Origin: Streptomyces sp. NBC_01335
GTDB taxonomy: Bacteria > Actinomycetota > Actinomycetes > Streptomycetales > Streptomycetaceae
Assembly (NCBI RefSeq): GCF_035953295.1
Contig: NZ_CP108370.1
Span: forward strand, 4,741,001 to 4,805,000
DNA: 64,000 nucleotides
Direction: 5' to 3'
Part shown: one piece after another, positions 63,027-64,000 of the stretch
Numbering within the stretch: position 1 is the stretch's first letter
Layout of the letters: each line of letters starts with the position of its first letter
Translations under genes and position numbers: made by a program
Notes under the pieces: generated by a model
Told to the model about the DNA's origin: nothing
Database searches by the model: none
What the model saw: the letters and a program-made list of their open reading frames with translations, nothing else

Positions 63027-64000
63027 GTGACCGACGAGACTCAGCAGCAGACAGCGCCCACCTCCGAACTGCCGACCCAGTACACGCCGGCCGAGGTAGA
63101 GGGGCCGCTGTACGAGCGCTGGGTGGAACGCGGGTACTTCGAGGTCGACGCGAAGAGCGAGAAGCCGCCGTACACGATCGTCATCCCGCCGCCGAACGTC
63201 ACTGGATCGCTCCACCTGGGCCACGCCTTCGAGCACACGCTGATCGACGCCCTCACCCGCCGCAAGCGGATGCAGGGGTACGAGTCGCTGTGGCAGCCCG
63301 GCATGGACCACGCCGGCATCGCCACCCAGAACGTCGTCGAGCGCGAGCTCGCCAAGGAGGGCAAGTCCCGCCACGACCTGGGACGCGAAGCCTTCGTCGA
63401 GCGCGTCTGGGAGTGGAAGGCCGAGTCCGGCGGCCAGATCGCCGGCCAGATGCGACGCCTCGGTGCGGGCCTGGCCTGGAGCCGGGACCGCTTCACCATG
63501 GACGAGGGCCTGTCCCGGGCCGTCCAGACCGTCTTCAAGAAGATGTTCGACGACGGCCTGATCTACCGCGCCGAGCGCATCATCAACTGGTGCCCGCGCT
63601 GTCTGACGGCCATCTCCGACATCGAGGTCGACTACCAGGACGACGACGGTGAGCTCGTCTCCATGGAGTACGGCGAGGGGGACGACACCATCGTCGTCGC
63701 CACGACCCGTGCCGAGACGATGCTCGGCGACACCGCCGTCGCCGTCCACCCCGACGACGAGCGCTACGCCCACCTGATCGGCAAGCGGATCAAGCTGCCG
63801 TTGACCGACCGCACGATCCCGGTGGTCGCCGACACCCACGTCGACCCGGAGTTCGGCACCGGAGCCGTCAAGGTCACGCCCGCCCACGACCCGAACGACT
63901 TCGCCATCGGCCAGCGCCACGACCTCGACTCGATCGAGGTCCTGGACGAACGCGGCATCATCACGGCGCACGGCCCGTTCGAGGGACTCGACCGCTTCGA
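63027..64000 (+). CDS. valS: Valyl-tRNA synthetase, 5' part (continues beyond window)
   Basis: About 325 codons are seen from GTG 63027 (ATG 63018 in frame has the AGG too close). The class I synthetase motif appears as [16 protein letters not shown] (HLGH form of HIGH). Further blocks are [40 protein letters not shown] (zinc-type Cys pair region) and the start of the editing domain [19 protein letters not shown] with [17 protein letters not shown]. It charges tRNA-Val in the cytoplasm. The KMSKS region lies outside the window. Confidence 0.96.
   Translation, partial: MTDETQQQTAPTSELPTQYTPAEVEGPLYERWVERGYFEVDAKSEKPPYTIVIPPPNVTGSLHLGHAFEHTLIDALTRRKRMQGYESLWQPGMDHAGIATQNVVERELAKEGKSRHDLGREAFVERVWEWKAESGGQIAGQMRRLGAGLAWSRDRFTMDEGLSRAVQTVFKKMFDDGLIYRAERIINWCPRCLTAISDIEVDYQDDDGELVSMEYGEGDDTIVVATTRAETMLGDTAVAVHPDDERYAHLIGKRIKLPLTDRTIPVVADTHVDPEFGTGAVKVTPAHDPNDFAIGQRHDLDSIEVLDERGIITAHGPFEGLDRF

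Overview
The window is a roughly 72-74% GC piece of a Streptomyces-type actinobacterial chromosome. The support is GC-rich third codon positions, frequent GTG starts, many GTGA/ATGA stop-start overlaps, and gene neighbourhoods typical of streptomycetes: galT-galE-galK beside a sodium:solute symporter, tamR/tam, desaturase-TetR-ppc, and prs-glmU beside rplY-pth. I see no rRNA, CRISPR array, transposase, integrase or phage gene. There is one clear tRNA (Gln-TTG) and one odd tRNA-like element.

Layout. (1) 1-2429: the 5' part of a protein O-mannosyltransferase gene (cut by the window edge) diverging from rsmI. (2) 2484-6477: a five-gene leftward operon that begins with a 60-codon peptide gene, followed by an unknown protein, two paralogous unknown proteins and a beta-lactamase-fold serine hydrolase. 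Nearly every junction is a 4-bp overlap. It looks like an uncharacterised peptide (RiPP-like) locus and is the best candidate for an undescribed system. (3) 6958-10165: a zinc-ribbon protein, tatD, rsmA (ksgA) and ispE, without the rpfB gene that usually lies between tatD and rsmA. (4) 10299-18741: a lipoprotein, an ABC-F protein, two P/Q/G-rich membrane-anchored beta-propeller proteins, a LuxR regulator lacking the usual phospho-acceptor Asp, and a small membrane protein. (5) 18747-23900: galactose uptake and the Leloir pathway, divergently arranged. (6) 24357-27779: a second LuxR regulator, tamR/tam with two obvious operator palindromes, a VOC protein and an unknown protein. (7) 27969-36786: TetR plus fatty-acid desaturase with operators, ppc, a membrane protein, an MFS/HxlR pair with a palindromic operator, and small unknown genes around a tRNA-like element. 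(8) 36837-47998: a carbohydrate locus with two glycoside-hydrolase-like proteins, a TIM-barrel isomerase, a dehydrogenase, an ABC importer without its ATPase, a ROK regulator and a Gfo/Idh/MocA oxidoreductase. (9) 48099-52442: pth, rplY, prs, glmU and tRNA-Gln. (10) 52823-57074: a histidine kinase, an LCP ligase and an SGNH hydrolase. (11) 57100-61727: a toxin/immunity-type island with SUKH-3, a YwqJ-like deaminase, a WHH-nuclease/SUKH fusion and an Imm35-like/deaminase/SUKH-4 fusion. (12) 62054-64000: a coiled-coil protein and the 5' part of valS.

How it works together. Housekeeping modules (translation, isoprenoid and nucleotide precursors, cell wall) alternate with locally regulated metabolic modules. 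Several modules carry their regulator and visible operators side by side: TamR, TetR/desaturase and HxlR/MFS. Two accessory islands, the peptide operon at 2484-6477 and the SUKH/deaminase island at 57100-61727, are where novelty is most likely. All functions are read from sequence motifs and family knowledge; no database search was run.
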